Shown piece after piece: positions 32,196-40,913 of a DNA stretch of 64,000 nucleotides. The notes below the pieces were generated by a model. That model searched no databases. It was not told the origin of the DNA and was given only the letters and a program-made list of their open reading frames with translations. The stretch covers positions 1-64,000 of the forward strand of contig NZ_FOCX01000017.1 in assembly GCF_900110215.1 (NCBI RefSeq), written 5' to 3'. Within the stretch, counting starts at the first letter, position 1. Every line of letters begins with the position of its first letter. Both the position numbers and the translations under genes were made by a program. This stretch comes from Halorientalis persicus. Its GTDB lineage: Archaea > Halobacteriota > Halobacteria > Halobacteriales > Haloarculaceae.

Positions 32196-32606
32196 ATGCC
32201 CCGAACAGTCGACATCACGATCGAACCGAACGACAAGTACGACGCGGTAATCCGTGGCAAACTCCCCGACGAGGACGCACATCAAGAGGCCCTCACAGAA
32301 GAAGAGTATCGCGAAGCCCATCCAGCGCCGGATGCGGCCGACGACTACGTCGCGTTCGTCGACGAGGCCGCAGAAGTCCAGCCCGAGGACTACGGCAAGG
32401 ATCCCGAGGAGATCCCGACGGTCTCTTGGGACGACATCAGTCCGTCGTCGGACGCCGACCTCGTCGCGAAGATGGCGACGTACTTCACCGGCATGTCCCC
32501 CGACGAACCGACGGATCTGCTTCGAGCCAAACTCCGGCTCCTGGATGTCGACACCTACATCGACGCCCAGCTGGCTGCGACCGCTGAACTGCGCGAGGTA
32601 GCATGA
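32196..32606 (+). CDS. Hypothetical acidic protein
   Basis: 136 residues from ATG at 32196 (PRTVDITIEPNDKYDAVIRG). Beta-rich start, then helices (DADLVAKMATYFTGMSPDEP). ATGA overlap with the next gene. Not recognised. Confidence 0.55.
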   Translation: MPRTVDITIEPNDKYDAVIRGKLPDEDAHQEALTEEEYREAHPAPDAADDYVAFVDEAAEVQPEDYGKDPEEIPTVSWDDISPSSDADLVAKMATYFTGMSPDEPTDLLRAKLRLLDVDTYIDAQLAATAELREVA

Positions 32607-32863
32607 ACGCGTTCGCCCAGCTGTACGAAGGTCGCCTCGAGTACGCCCGAGCGACGCCCGGCTCCCGGGAGTGGTGGCAGGCCATCCGCCGCCTCCGCAT
32701 GGCGCGCCGCAGGATCAACGACGCCATCTCTGCGATTGTGGATGCGATCACCTCGCTGGCGGAGATCGTCGCCGAACCGCTCCTGTCCATCGCCGAGGCC
32801 ATGCCCGACCTCTCGCCGTCGGCGTGGACACTCCCCGACACGGACGGTGGTCACGATGAGTAA
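32603..32863 (+). CDS. Basic helical protein
   Basis: 86 residues. WWQAIRRLRMARRRINDAIS makes a basic amphipathic helix, followed by a hydrophobic helix (AIVDAITSLAEIVAEPLLSI). Possibly membrane or nucleic-acid associated. Overlaps the next gene by 8 nt. Confidence 0.5.
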   Translation: MNAFAQLYEGRLEYARATPGSREWWQAIRRLRMARRRINDAISAIVDAITSLAEIVAEPLLSIAEAMPDLSPSAWTLPDTDGGHDE

Positions 32864-33821
32864 CGCGCCCGACGGGCCGCTCGACGACTACGACCCCGAC
32901 GAGACGGTGTACGCGACGGACCCGGAGGACAGCGGCTCGGTTACGTTCGGGTCTCGCGAGGAGTACGACAAGCCCTACAAAGACAAAAACTGGCTGTACC
33001 ACCAGTATCACGTCCTGAAGAAGAGCATGTCTGAGATTGCGGATGAAGTGAGTATCACGCATGGTACGATCGGCTACTGGATGGACAAGTACGACATTTC
33101 GCGGCGAGACCTGCCAGAAGCCGGCGCAATCGCGAAGGGTGCTGGTAATAAACGATACCGGGATGCCGGGTGGTTGCGCGAGCAGTATGTTGAGCGAGAG
33201 AAGAATACACCTGAGATTGCGGAGCAATGCGGAGTGAGTAGTCACACTATTAGCGACTGGCTTGACCGCCACGGAATAGAAACACGCTCCCGAGCGGAAT
33301 CGCAGTGCGGTGTTGTCCAATACGAAGAACTCGGTGATGAAGAGTGGCTCCGCACACAGTACATCGACCGGAAACGGGATTCTGCCGACATCGCTGAAGA
33401 GATTGGGTGTGCTTCGAATTCGGTGCGGCATGCCCTCAAACGATACGACATTCCGATGCGCGACCGGTCTGAATATCTCCACTTAGCGAAACGGCAGGAA
33501 GTCGGCACGGGCGAAGTCGAACAGCCCCCAGAAGAGGCCGAGGACGCCGGAGGCGATGAGACAACCGCCACCCAGTCGGGCGGTAATAGCTACGAAGGAC
33601 CGTCCGTGGGCATCGATCTGTCGTGGTCGGACTCGAAAACAGGCGAGACGCAGTGGTGTCCGTACACTGGCGAGGACTGGCTCCGCTGGCAGTACCACCA
33701 ACTCGGCAACTCGATATACGAAATGGCCGACATCTGTGGCTGTAGTGAAACGACAATTCGGCGCTGGATGGACCGCTTCGGCATCGAGCGCACAGACGGC
33801 GGCCCGGAGCCCGACACATGA
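32856..33821 (+). CDS. Protein with four helix-turn-helix repeats
   Basis: 321 residues. A ~36-residue unit of the form WL..QY......S..EIA...G.S...I..WLDR.GI appears four times, at about 46-81, 106-141, 164-199 and 275-310. Each unit reads as an HTH like those attached to homing endonucleases or sigma-like factors, but no nuclease domain is present. The central 33.0-33.5 kb part is AT-richer. It could recognise a repeated viral DNA site (packaging, replication or late transcription). ATGA overlap with the next gene. Confidence 0.75.
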   Translation: MSNAPDGPLDDYDPDETVYATDPEDSGSVTFGSREEYDKPYKDKNWLYHQYHVLKKSMSEIADEVSITHGTIGYWMDKYDISRRDLPEAGAIAKGAGNKRYRDAGWLREQYVEREKNTPEIAEQCGVSSHTISDWLDRHGIETRSRAESQCGVVQYEELGDEEWLRTQYIDRKRDSADIAEEIGCASNSVRHALKRYDIPMRDRSEYLHLAKRQEVGTGEVEQPPEEAEDAGGDETTATQSGGNSYEGPSVGIDLSWSDSKTGETQWCPYTGEDWLRWQYHQLGNSIYEMADICGCSETTIRRWMDRFGIERTDGGPEPDT

Positions 33822-34063
33822 CCCGCAAGAGCACGAGCGTCACCGAGGACGCGTTCGAACACGGCCAAGCCACCAAGAAGGGCAACGAGTCCTGGTCGGA
33901 GTGGTTTCACCGGGCTGCTGACGCGCTGGAATCGCAGGACAGCGACGTGAGCACGGACCCGAGCACGACTGACGTGCCTGACGATGTCCTCCGAGAGGCC
34001 CACATCCCGGACATCAAGCGGGAAGTGGCCGACGAGGTCGAGAATCGCCTGACGCGACAGTGA
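33818..34063 (+). CDS. RHH/DUF7386-like small protein
   Basis: 81 residues. STSVTEDAFEHGQATKKGNE followed by SWSEWFHRAADALE resembles short haloarchaeal proteins with a ribbon-helix-helix start; the second half is acidic. Overlaps the HTH-repeat gene by 4 nt. Confidence 0.5.
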   Translation: MTRKSTSVTEDAFEHGQATKKGNESWSEWFHRAADALESQDSDVSTDPSTTDVPDDVLREAHIPDIKREVADEVENRLTRQ

Positions 34064-34081
34064 GCACGGTACCGAGCACAC

Positions 34082-34246
34082 ATGACTGACCGCACCTGGC
34101 CGCGCTGCGAGGACTGTACGCTCCCGGCAGTCTGCCTCGGAGCCGATCTCGTCTCCCCGGACCACCTCTGCGGGCAGTGCTGCCCCACGCACCGGGGCAA
34201 CGACGCCACGATCTCCCACGCCGTCGCGGAGGGCTACACTGCATGA
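34082..34246 (+). CDS. Zinc-finger microprotein
   Basis: 54 residues: RCEDCTLPAVCLGADLVSPD and HLCGQCCPTHRGN, six cysteines and two histidines. ATGA overlap with the next gene. Confidence 0.6.
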   Translation: MTDRTWPRCEDCTLPAVCLGADLVSPDHLCGQCCPTHRGNDATISHAVAEGYTA

Positions 34247-34638
34247 CCGATGTCCTCGTCGAGCCGGACGATACCGCGGAACGACTCCGCGACTACGTCC
34301 GAGCACACCCTGACGTCCGCAAAGACCAGTACTCGGGGTACGACGACCCGATCATGGGCGCGTGCTACGTGCTGGCGGAGAGCTACTTTCACTCGATGGG
34401 CGGCACGGACAGCGACCTCGAGGTCTACCGCCTCGGCTGGGACGACGTCGACCCGAGCTACGATGGGTCCCACTGGTTCCTCCGGAACGCCGACGACGCC
34501 GTCATCGATCTGTCGCTCCCGACGCCCGAAGACGGCGACGTCCCGTGGGATGTCGCGAAACACCGTGCGTTCATCACCGGCTACGAACCGTCAAATAGGG
34601 CGCAGCGCGTCCTTGAAGCGCTGAACCTCGGAGACTGA
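34243..34638 (+). CDS. Hypothetical phage-type protein
   Basis: 131 residues. GACYVLAESYFHSMGGTDSD, GSHWFLRNADDAVIDLSL and the C-terminal AFITGYEPSNRAQRVLEALN resemble a conserved family of tailed-phage early proteins with Cys, His and Asp in peptidase-like order, but I cannot name it. Confidence 0.6.
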   Translation: MTDVLVEPDDTAERLRDYVRAHPDVRKDQYSGYDDPIMGACYVLAESYFHSMGGTDSDLEVYRLGWDDVDPSYDGSHWFLRNADDAVIDLSLPTPEDGDVPWDVAKHRAFITGYEPSNRAQRVLEALNLGD

Positions 34639-34653
34639 AACAAACTCAACCTC

Positions 34654-35361
34654 ATGGCACCTGACGAGTTCCACTCCGACGCCCACCCGGAAGCCACGGA
34701 TATCACCGGCGACCGGGACTACGGCGAGTGGGGGCAATGCGTCGCCACCGCCAAGTCAACGGGTGAGCGCTGCCGGGCGCCAGCCAACGGCTCGCACGGG
34801 AAGTGCGGGACACACGGCGGTGACGAAGACAGCGGCGCACCCGAGGGCAACGACAACGCCGAAGGGAACGATGGCGGCGCTGCACCCGAAGGCAATGACA
34901 ACGCAGCCACGCACGAACTCTACTCGGACGAAAACGCGTACTACCAACGCCGGGACGAGGCCAACCAGACGCTTATCGACGCGATCTACGACGACTACTA
35001 CAAGCGCTTCGAGGCCCGCAACGGTGAGCCGATCACAGGCGACGAGGCGATGCTGTTCAAGGTCGCGGTCAGCGTCCATAAACTCCTCAAGGCCGATGAC
35101 TGGATCGAACAGCGGCCGGAGACGCTGGACTCGGGGCATCCACTGATCGACCGCTCCGAGAAGAGGACGGCACAGGGTGAGTCCTACTACGAATACGTCC
35201 AGTCGGCGGTCATGAAGGCCGAGAAACAACTGGAGGGGTTCATCCGACGCTGGCTCAAGGCCAACGACCTGCACGGCCCCGTGGACGACGGCGCGGACGT
35301 CGAAGTCGAAGTGACGGCGAAGATGTGGGACGACCTGACCGGCTACTACGACGAGGACTGA
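34654..35361 (+). CDS. Putative small terminase subunit
   Basis: 235 residues. The N-terminal zinc-like region (QCVATAKSTGERC ... GKCGTHGG) is followed by two GAPEGNDNA-type segments, the motif that opens many small terminases, and a long helical domain (ANQTLIDAIYDDYYKRFEAR ... VMKAEKQLEGFIRRWLKAN). Small terminases bind viral DNA and start packaging. Position two genes before the large terminase supports this. Confidence 0.7.
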   Translation: MAPDEFHSDAHPEATDITGDRDYGEWGQCVATAKSTGERCRAPANGSHGKCGTHGGDEDSGAPEGNDNAEGNDGGAAPEGNDNAATHELYSDENAYYQRRDEANQTLIDAIYDDYYKRFEARNGEPITGDEAMLFKVAVSVHKLLKADDWIEQRPETLDSGHPLIDRSEKRTAQGESYYEYVQSAVMKAEKQLEGFIRRWLKANDLHGPVDDGADVEVEVTAKMWDDLTGYYDED

Positions 35362-35365
35362 TTTC

Positions 35366-35554
35366 ATGAGTGCGCACACCTCCCAAACCCACGGCATAGT
35401 TCCGCTGGCGGCCGACAAGTTCGAGACTGGCGACTGGTCATTCCAGTATCGCCACGTGGCCGTATCGCCAGCTGCGGCAGAGGATGAGGTACGACTCGTG
35501 AACGGGCTACTCCCTGCCGGCGTCGACGAGGTTGCCATCAGCACCGACGAATAG
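35366..35554 (+). CDS. Small hypothetical protein between terminase genes
   Basis: 62 residues (HGIVPLAADKFETGDWSFQY ... AAAEDEVRLVNGLLPAGVDE). Not recognised; tight spacing suggests it is part of the packaging operon. Confidence 0.5.
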   Translation: MSAHTSQTHGIVPLAADKFETGDWSFQYRHVAVSPAAAEDEVRLVNGLLPAGVDEVAISTDE

Positions 35555-35560
35555 CACACC

Positions 35561-37186
35561 ATGAGTACCGACAGCACTGGCCCCGCGCCCGATGCCGATG
35601 ACATCGTCGCGGTGCCGCCACCGTCGCACTTTGCCGAGCGGGCCGACACCGGCGACGAAACGTGGCTCGAGGATGCTATCACCGCATATCTGGACCTGAC
35701 GCTCGGGCCCAAGCAGCGCGAGATCTGCCGCTCGGTCGTCACCAACGAACGGACGGCCGTGATCGGGGCGAACGGGACGGGGAAGACCTACATCACGGCA
35801 GCGATCGTGCTGGCGTGGCAGAACGTCCGCTACCCGGCCATCTCCTTTGGGACGTCGGGAACGGGCAAGAAGCTGTACCGGACGCTGTGCCGGCCGATCG
35901 ACAAGCTCCAGAATGCCGCGAACGGCGGCGCAGGACTCCCCGGCGAGTTCAAGAAACAGCCGCCGCGCATCGACTACGACGACCCCGAACACTACTTCGA
36001 GGCGGCGACGCCGTCCGATGCCGGCGAACTGGAGGGGGCCCACGAGGGGTACACGCTGTCGATCATCGAAGAGGCCGACAAGGACGACGTGACGGCCGAG
36101 ACGATCGACGCGATGCGGTCGCTCGTCACCGACTACGACAAGGGCCGGATGCTCGCTGTCGGCAACCCGCCAACGGACGAAACGAACGCCTTCGCCGACA
36201 TCGTCGCCGACGACTCGCCGTGGCACACGGTGCGTGTGTCGTCGTTCGACAGCCACAACGTCCTCGTCGAGACAGGACAGCGCGAGGGCGAGCGGATCGA
36301 CGGCATGGCGACCGTCTCCGCGCTCAAGGCCGACTGGCGGGACTATCACGATATCCCGTGGCCGGGCGTCGCCCAGGCCCAGCAGTGGACCGATCCGGAC
36401 CACCCTGACTTCCGTGAGGATCTTCACGAGGACTGGTACCGCCGGCGGGGTGGCATCATGCCACCGGACTCGGCAACGATCGCCCGCCCCTACGACGCGG
36501 CGACGGCGAAGGCGGCCTACGCCAAGCCGCGGACGGTCTCGACGCTCGGCGCGGCGGTCCCCAACAACCCACCCGTCGGGACCGGCATCGACGTCGCCGG
36601 CCCCGGCTCGGACCGGACGGTCGCGATCACGTGGTACCAGAACGGCGACGTCGAAGTCCAGTACACGGCCCAGGACGCCGACTACCCGGCCCAGGAGGAG
36701 GCACTGCTGGCCGAGGACCGCCTGGGCGGCATCCGCAACCACCCGGTCGCTGTGGACGCCTCCGGCGAGGGCTCGGGCCTGGCGGGATATCTGGACGACC
36801 GGCTGCCCGACGTCTACCGCTTCGGGAGTGACAAGAAGCCGCTCACCGACGGCGAGGCCGACGACAACCCGTACGGCCTGGTCAACTACGCGACCCAGCG
36901 AGCCGAAGCCCTGGCCGCACTGGGGGCCGCACTCCCGGACGCTCGCTACGTCGACGGCGACCTCCGTGAAGAGCTGGTCGCCGGCGGGCGGACCATCCGA
37001 TACGGCACCAAGACGCTGGACTCCCGCGGCGAACACGGCGCGGAGGTCGTCACGGTCAACGCGAAGGACGCGATCGCCGACCGGATCGACCGCTCGCCGG
37101 ACTTCCTCGACGCTTGCTCAATGGCTATCTGGGCGCGTGACTGCACGCCAGAGGGCATCTCACCCGAGAACGCGGTCGTCTTCTGA
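35561..37186 (+). CDS. terL: Terminase large subunit
   Basis: 541 residues. ATPase domain with Walker A GANGTGKT (69-76) and Walker B LSIIEEAD (166-173); C-terminal RNase H-like nuclease beginning GTGIDVAGPGSDRTVAITWY (about 345) with further acidic residues in AVDASGEGSGLAGYLDDRL. It is the motor that pumps DNA into the prohead and cuts it. Confidence 0.93.
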   Translation: MSTDSTGPAPDADDIVAVPPPSHFAERADTGDETWLEDAITAYLDLTLGPKQREICRSVVTNERTAVIGANGTGKTYITAAIVLAWQNVRYPAISFGTSGTGKKLYRTLCRPIDKLQNAANGGAGLPGEFKKQPPRIDYDDPEHYFEAATPSDAGELEGAHEGYTLSIIEEADKDDVTAETIDAMRSLVTDYDKGRMLAVGNPPTDETNAFADIVADDSPWHTVRVSSFDSHNVLVETGQREGERIDGMATVSALKADWRDYHDIPWPGVAQAQQWTDPDHPDFREDLHEDWYRRRGGIMPPDSATIARPYDAATAKAAYAKPRTVSTLGAAVPNNPPVGTGIDVAGPGSDRTVAITWYQNGDVEVQYTAQDADYPAQEEALLAEDRLGGIRNHPVAVDASGEGSGLAGYLDDRLPDVYRFGSDKKPLTDGEADDNPYGLVNYATQRAEALAALGAALPDARYVDGDLREELVAGGRTIRYGTKTLDSRGEHGAEVVTVNAKDAIADRIDRSPDFLDACSMAIWARDCTPEGISPENAVVF

Positions 37187-37193
37187 CCCACCC

Positions 37194-37622
37194 ATGACAA
37201 CACTCCGCTGTCCCGAGTGCGGCACTCCGCACACTGACCCGCCGAATCCAGCACAGCTACCCAGAGACACGACGGTCTACGTCACCTGCGAGTGGTGCGA
37301 CAACCGCTACGGCGCGACCGTCTACACCGGGCCCGACGACCCGTCCGACGAGATCCCACCGGGGATGCTGGCCATGGCCCAGCTCGTCGGCGGCGGGACG
37401 GCCCTGGTCTGTGGCAACCTGCGCGGCAACACGGCGATCACATCCCAGCGACAGGCTCAGGCCGCCGGCCGCATGACGGGCGGTGGCGTCGACGTCACCG
37501 TCACCGGCAACGCAGTGCAGCCGCCTGCGAACGCCGTTACGATCAACGCAGACGCCCAAACCTCTAGCCAGATCCGAGACGCGGTCCGGCGACAGCGGGA
37601 CCAACGCGGCCAGCGCCGATGA
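37194..37622 (+). CDS. Zinc-ribbon protein
   Basis: 142 residues from ATG at 37194. LRCPECGTPHTDPP and VTCEWCDNRYGATV form a zinc ribbon; the rest is Gln/Gly/Thr-rich (GGGVDVTVTGNAVQPP) with a basic tail. Lies between terminase and portal. Role unknown. Confidence 0.6.
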   Translation: MTTLRCPECGTPHTDPPNPAQLPRDTTVYVTCEWCDNRYGATVYTGPDDPSDEIPPGMLAMAQLVGGGTALVCGNLRGNTAITSQRQAQAAGRMTGGGVDVTVTGNAVQPPANAVTINADAQTSSQIRDAVRRQRDQRGQRR

Positions 37623-37638
37623 ACGCGGTGGTATTCTA

Positions 37639-37824
37639 ATGATAGTGACAATCATGTGGACGGCGGCGGCGGCAGAGGCACACGGCCGCGAGACCGACTA
37701 TCGCGGTGTCACGGCCGTCGGACAGCACCCGGACGAACTCAAACTGCACACGGACGACGACTCGCCACCGGTCGTGATCGATCGCGACTACGTCGTCGCG
37801 TACAATCGGTACGCGGAGGAGTAA
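37639..37824 (+). CDS. Small hypothetical protein
   Basis: 61 residues (IVTIMWTAAAAEAHGRETDY ... DDDSPPVVIDRDYVVAYNR), 3 nt before the portal gene. Not recognised. Confidence 0.5.
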   Translation: MIVTIMWTAAAAEAHGRETDYRGVTAVGQHPDELKLHTDDDSPPVVIDRDYVVAYNRYAEE

Positions 37825-37827
37825 CGG

Positions 37828-40551
37828 ATGAAAGACGCCTCGACCGACAAGCCAGTTCTGGCGACCGACGCTGCACTCGCCGCCGACAGCAGCGACGGCA
37901 ACGCCCAGGATGGCGAGGCGAGTCCGCAGGCCCGGGACAAGCGCCCGATCGTCATCGGCCGGCGCGAACACACGGCCGAGCCGGACAAATCGAACATCGA
38001 GCAGTGGCGGGAGGCCTACAAGAACAACCCGCTGATTCGTGTCCCGGTCCAGAACTTCGCCGCGGACGTCCTCGAGCCCGGGCTCTCGGTCACGCTGGAG
38101 TTGGGCGACGATGCGGACGAGGAGGCTGTCCCGTCGGTGCCGGATGACCACTACGCCGAGCAGTACCGGGGGCTTGACCTGGACACGGCGCTGGAGCAGT
38201 GGCTCGCCAACAGCTACATCGACGGCTGGGACTTCGACGCCTCTGCCACGGACCTGCTGGAGGCGATCGTCAAGGACCGCCGCGGCCGGCGTGGCACGGG
38301 CCTCGTCGAACACTCCTGGGACGACCCGACCAAGCGCGAGCGCCTCCTCGCACTGCGCCCGATCAAGACTGAAACGGTCACGGCCTACATCCGGGAGGGG
38401 AAGGCAATCGCCCTTCGGCCAGATGACAACGCCAACGAGTTCGAATCGGTGGCCGTCGACGACCTCGGTGACGACTCGCGCGAAACCGCGCCCAAGACGC
38501 CGGCGGGGAAGACCGCGACCATCGCCCAGTTCGACGACGTTTTCGGCGCGAGCGAGCGTGACGAGATCCCGTTCGCGCTGGACGACATCACGGTCTCGCC
38601 CTACGACGCCGACACGGGCGCGCTGTTTGGCCGCCCGGACACGGCGACCGTCGCCGAGCGGGCGGATGCCGTCAAGGAGAAACTCGCCCATATCGACCAG
38701 GCGATCCTGAACACGGCCTTTGCGAACATCATCGCCAAGGTGGACACGGACGATCGGGAGCTCGCAACAAAGATCCGCGACGACCTGAGCGTCAACTCGC
38801 CGGACACGGTCTCGGGGACGAACGTCCCGGTCGAGATCACGGAACTGGACGGGTCAGTCCCCGACGCCGTCGACACGATCCAGCAGGAGATCGAGTTCGT
38901 CCTGGCGGCGATGCCGACGCCGCTGTACCGGGTCGGGTTCGCCGGCGACATCAACCGCGACGTGACCGACGTCCAGCAGGAGGACTACCGCGACGAGGTC
39001 AAGCGGGAGCGCCGGCGGCTCGAAGCCGACTTCCAGGGCGCACTCGAGCAGAAGGCCCGCGAGTTCCTCCACGGCAGTGCGCAGGCCGACGCGGAGCTGG
39101 ACGTGACGCCACGGCTCCGGATCCGGCCCGAGGAGGCAGCGTCGCCGCTCCGCGACGAGGAGTTCGACCCCGAGGCGTTCGCGACGCTGATGAACGGCCT
39201 CGCGACGGCCGCAGGTCCGAAGGGTGGCGCGGACACGATCGTCCCGCAGGACGAGATCGTCGACACGTTCCTGGATATGGATCCCGACGACGTCCTCGGC
39301 GGCGACGGCGCAGACGAGGCCGAACTGGACGAGTCCGACCCACGCGTCCAGCAGGCGTTCGCAGAGTTCACGGATGTGGATGCGGCGCTCGCAACTGGCG
39401 CGGATCGCCATGCCTACGGCCCGGCGATGAACACTGACGATGCGTTCTATCGCCTGGATCCCGACGAAGCGTACTGTGCGGTTGAGGGCGACGTGTTCGG
39501 CCAGTTCGATGACGTAGATACCGACGACAACGACCGCCGGCTCTGCCCATATTGCGGCGACCAACTCCAAGATACCGACGCGGCGCTGGCTGACGGGCAG
39601 TCGGGCGTGACCTTCACCAACGTCGGCGGCGACCCCTTCCACGATCAGGCCACGCTCGAGGCGTTCCTCGACGAGCTGGCCGACGTCGCCGAGGGCCCGG
39701 TCCGGATCGGCGATACGGAGTGGCCGGCCGAGGACTACAGCATCCACGACCACCCCGTCACTGCGGTGGGCCTCTCCGAAGCGGCGGCCGAATCCATCTG
39801 GGCCGACTACAGTGACGAGGCCCGGGCGCTGTGTGGGCCCAAGCCGCGGGCCGCCCTATCAGCCGACGACTGGACTCCCGAACTGCATCCGCGCGATGAG
39901 GAGGGGAAATTCACAGAGGCGGGCGGGGCCGTTTCTGGACTGATTAAAGGAGCTTACGAAACATTCTCTGACGAAAGCGACAGACAGACAGTCAGCAACC
40001 TAACCCAGGCTTGGGCCGGGTGGCCAACAGATAGTGACACAGCACCACTCTGGAAAGCGGCGGAACAGGCAACCGGGAACCGAAATGACCCGACCGACAT
40101 CACCGACACGCCGATGCTCCAGAACCAAGCGAGCCCGGAAACCGTCCAAACTGCAGCCGACTATCAGGACCATGTCTCTGATGTCCTTGGCGAGGTGGCG
40201 GAGGGCGACACGATTACCGCCCATAGATTTCTTCATGGTGAGGCGGCGGAGCGGCTGCGGAATGGCGAATCACTCCCGCCGCGAACATTAGCGAGTTGGA
40301 CGACTGATGAGAACACTATCGGACAGGTGATCGACGAGGCAGGGTTCGACGCCGAGGGCAATCCCATCGAAGCCGAAGACGCCGTCGTCGTCACAATGGA
40401 GGTCCCAATAGAAAACGTGATGGATCACCACGCAATCAACCCTGAGCTAAACAATGCTGGGCAAAACGAGGCAATTATCGGGCTTCCCGAATCGGACGAT
40501 CTTGCCGACGGGACCGTTCGTGAAGCTACGGAGGTGACTGGCGGTGATTAG
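37828..40551 (+). CDS. Portal protein with C-terminal ADP-ribosyltransferase-like domain
   Basis: 907 residues, much longer than a normal portal (about 450-550). Residues 40-500 are portal sequence: RVPVQNFAADVLEPGL, then a stem/crown-like helix near 270-400 ending DINRDVTDVQQEDYRDEVKR. Residues 540-580 have C....CPYCG-like cysteines. Residues 682-700 (WTPELHPRDEEGKFTEAGG) match the linker found before effector domains in phage head proteins. Residues 715-905 carry an R-S-(Q/E)xE ADP-ribosyltransferase pattern: AHRFLHG (Arg800), ASWTT (Ser823), QNEAIIG (Gln879, Glu881). The last part is AT-richer and followed tail-to-tail by a reverse gene, so it looks acquired. The portal role is firm; the transferase call is motif-based. 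Confidence 0.82.
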   Translation: MKDASTDKPVLATDAALAADSSDGNAQDGEASPQARDKRPIVIGRREHTAEPDKSNIEQWREAYKNNPLIRVPVQNFAADVLEPGLSVTLELGDDADEEAVPSVPDDHYAEQYRGLDLDTALEQWLANSYIDGWDFDASATDLLEAIVKDRRGRRGTGLVEHSWDDPTKRERLLALRPIKTETVTAYIREGKAIALRPDDNANEFESVAVDDLGDDSRETAPKTPAGKTATIAQFDDVFGASERDEIPFALDDITVSPYDADTGALFGRPDTATVAERADAVKEKLAHIDQAILNTAFANIIAKVDTDDRELATKIRDDLSVNSPDTVSGTNVPVEITELDGSVPDAVDTIQQEIEFVLAAMPTPLYRVGFAGDINRDVTDVQQEDYRDEVKRERRRLEADFQGALEQKAREFLHGSAQADAELDVTPRLRIRPEEAASPLRDEEFDPEAFATLMNGLATAAGPKGGADTIVPQDEIVDTFLDMDPDDVLGGDGADEAELDESDPRVQQAFAEFTDVDAALATGADRHAYGPAMNTDDAFYRLDPDEAYCAVEGDVFGQFDDVDTDDNDRRLCPYCGDQLQDTDAALADGQSGVTFTNVGGDPFHDQATLEAFLDELADVAEGPVRIGDTEWPAEDYSIHDHPVTAVGLSEAAAESIWADYSDEARALCGPKPRAALSADDWTPELHPRDEEGKFTEAGGAVSGLIKGAYETFSDESDRQTVSNLTQAWAGWPTDSDTAPLWKAAEQATGNRNDPTDITDTPMLQNQASPETVQTAADYQDHVSDVLGEVAEGDTITAHRFLHGEAAERLRNGESLPPRTLASWTTDENTIGQVIDEAGFDAEGNPIEAEDAVVVTMEVPIENVMDHHAINPELNNAGQNEAIIGLPESDDLADGTVREATEVTGGD

Positions 40552-40868
40552 TCGCCGTCGATCGACGCGAGGCGCTTCGACTTCTCAGTCTTCTCACCAA
40601 CCCGCTGTGAGACGGTGTCGACCGTGGATTTCTCCAGTCCAAGGAATTCTGCGATATCACCATGCTGCCACCCAACCAACTCCTTCAGTGCGTACACCTC
40701 CGATTCGCGCTTGCTTAGCGGCGTCTCGTCGGCAAGTTCCTCGGAACGGCAGATGTTACACACCGGCTCATTCAACTCACTCAAAAGACCGACTACGATA
40801 CCGTGATCAAGCTCGTCGGTCGATGTGCACCGGGCGCATTCTGTCTGACCATTCATGTATTCCACCAC
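40548..40868 (-). CDS. Zinc-finger HTH regulator on the reverse strand
   Basis: 106 residues; MNGQTEC at codon 5 may be the true start. Four cysteines (ECARCTSTDE and PVCNICRSEE) make a zinc site, followed by a LuxR/sigma-4-like HTH (LSKRESEVYALKELVGWQHG then DIAEFLGLEKSTVDTVSQRV). It is the only full gene on the minus strand in the viral part and overlaps the portal-transferase stop by 4 nt. Likely an accessory regulator acquired with that domain; AT-rich promoter at 40868-40913. Confidence 0.72.
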   Translation of the reverse strand: MVEYMNGQTECARCTSTDELDHGIVVGLLSELNEPVCNICRSEELADETPLSKRESEVYALKELVGWQHGDIAEFLGLEKSTVDTVSQRVGEKTEKSKRLASIDGD

Positions 40869-40913
40869 ACTCTACAAATATGTGGAGCGTCGGTATAAAT
40901 ATGAGGGATAGAA

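Noticed and set aside
36234-37193. Long plus-strand frame in the terminase gene, continuous with the zinc-ribbon protein
   Set aside because: The Ser/Arg/Thr-rich translation is an out-of-frame reading of the terminase; the real protein starts at 37194.
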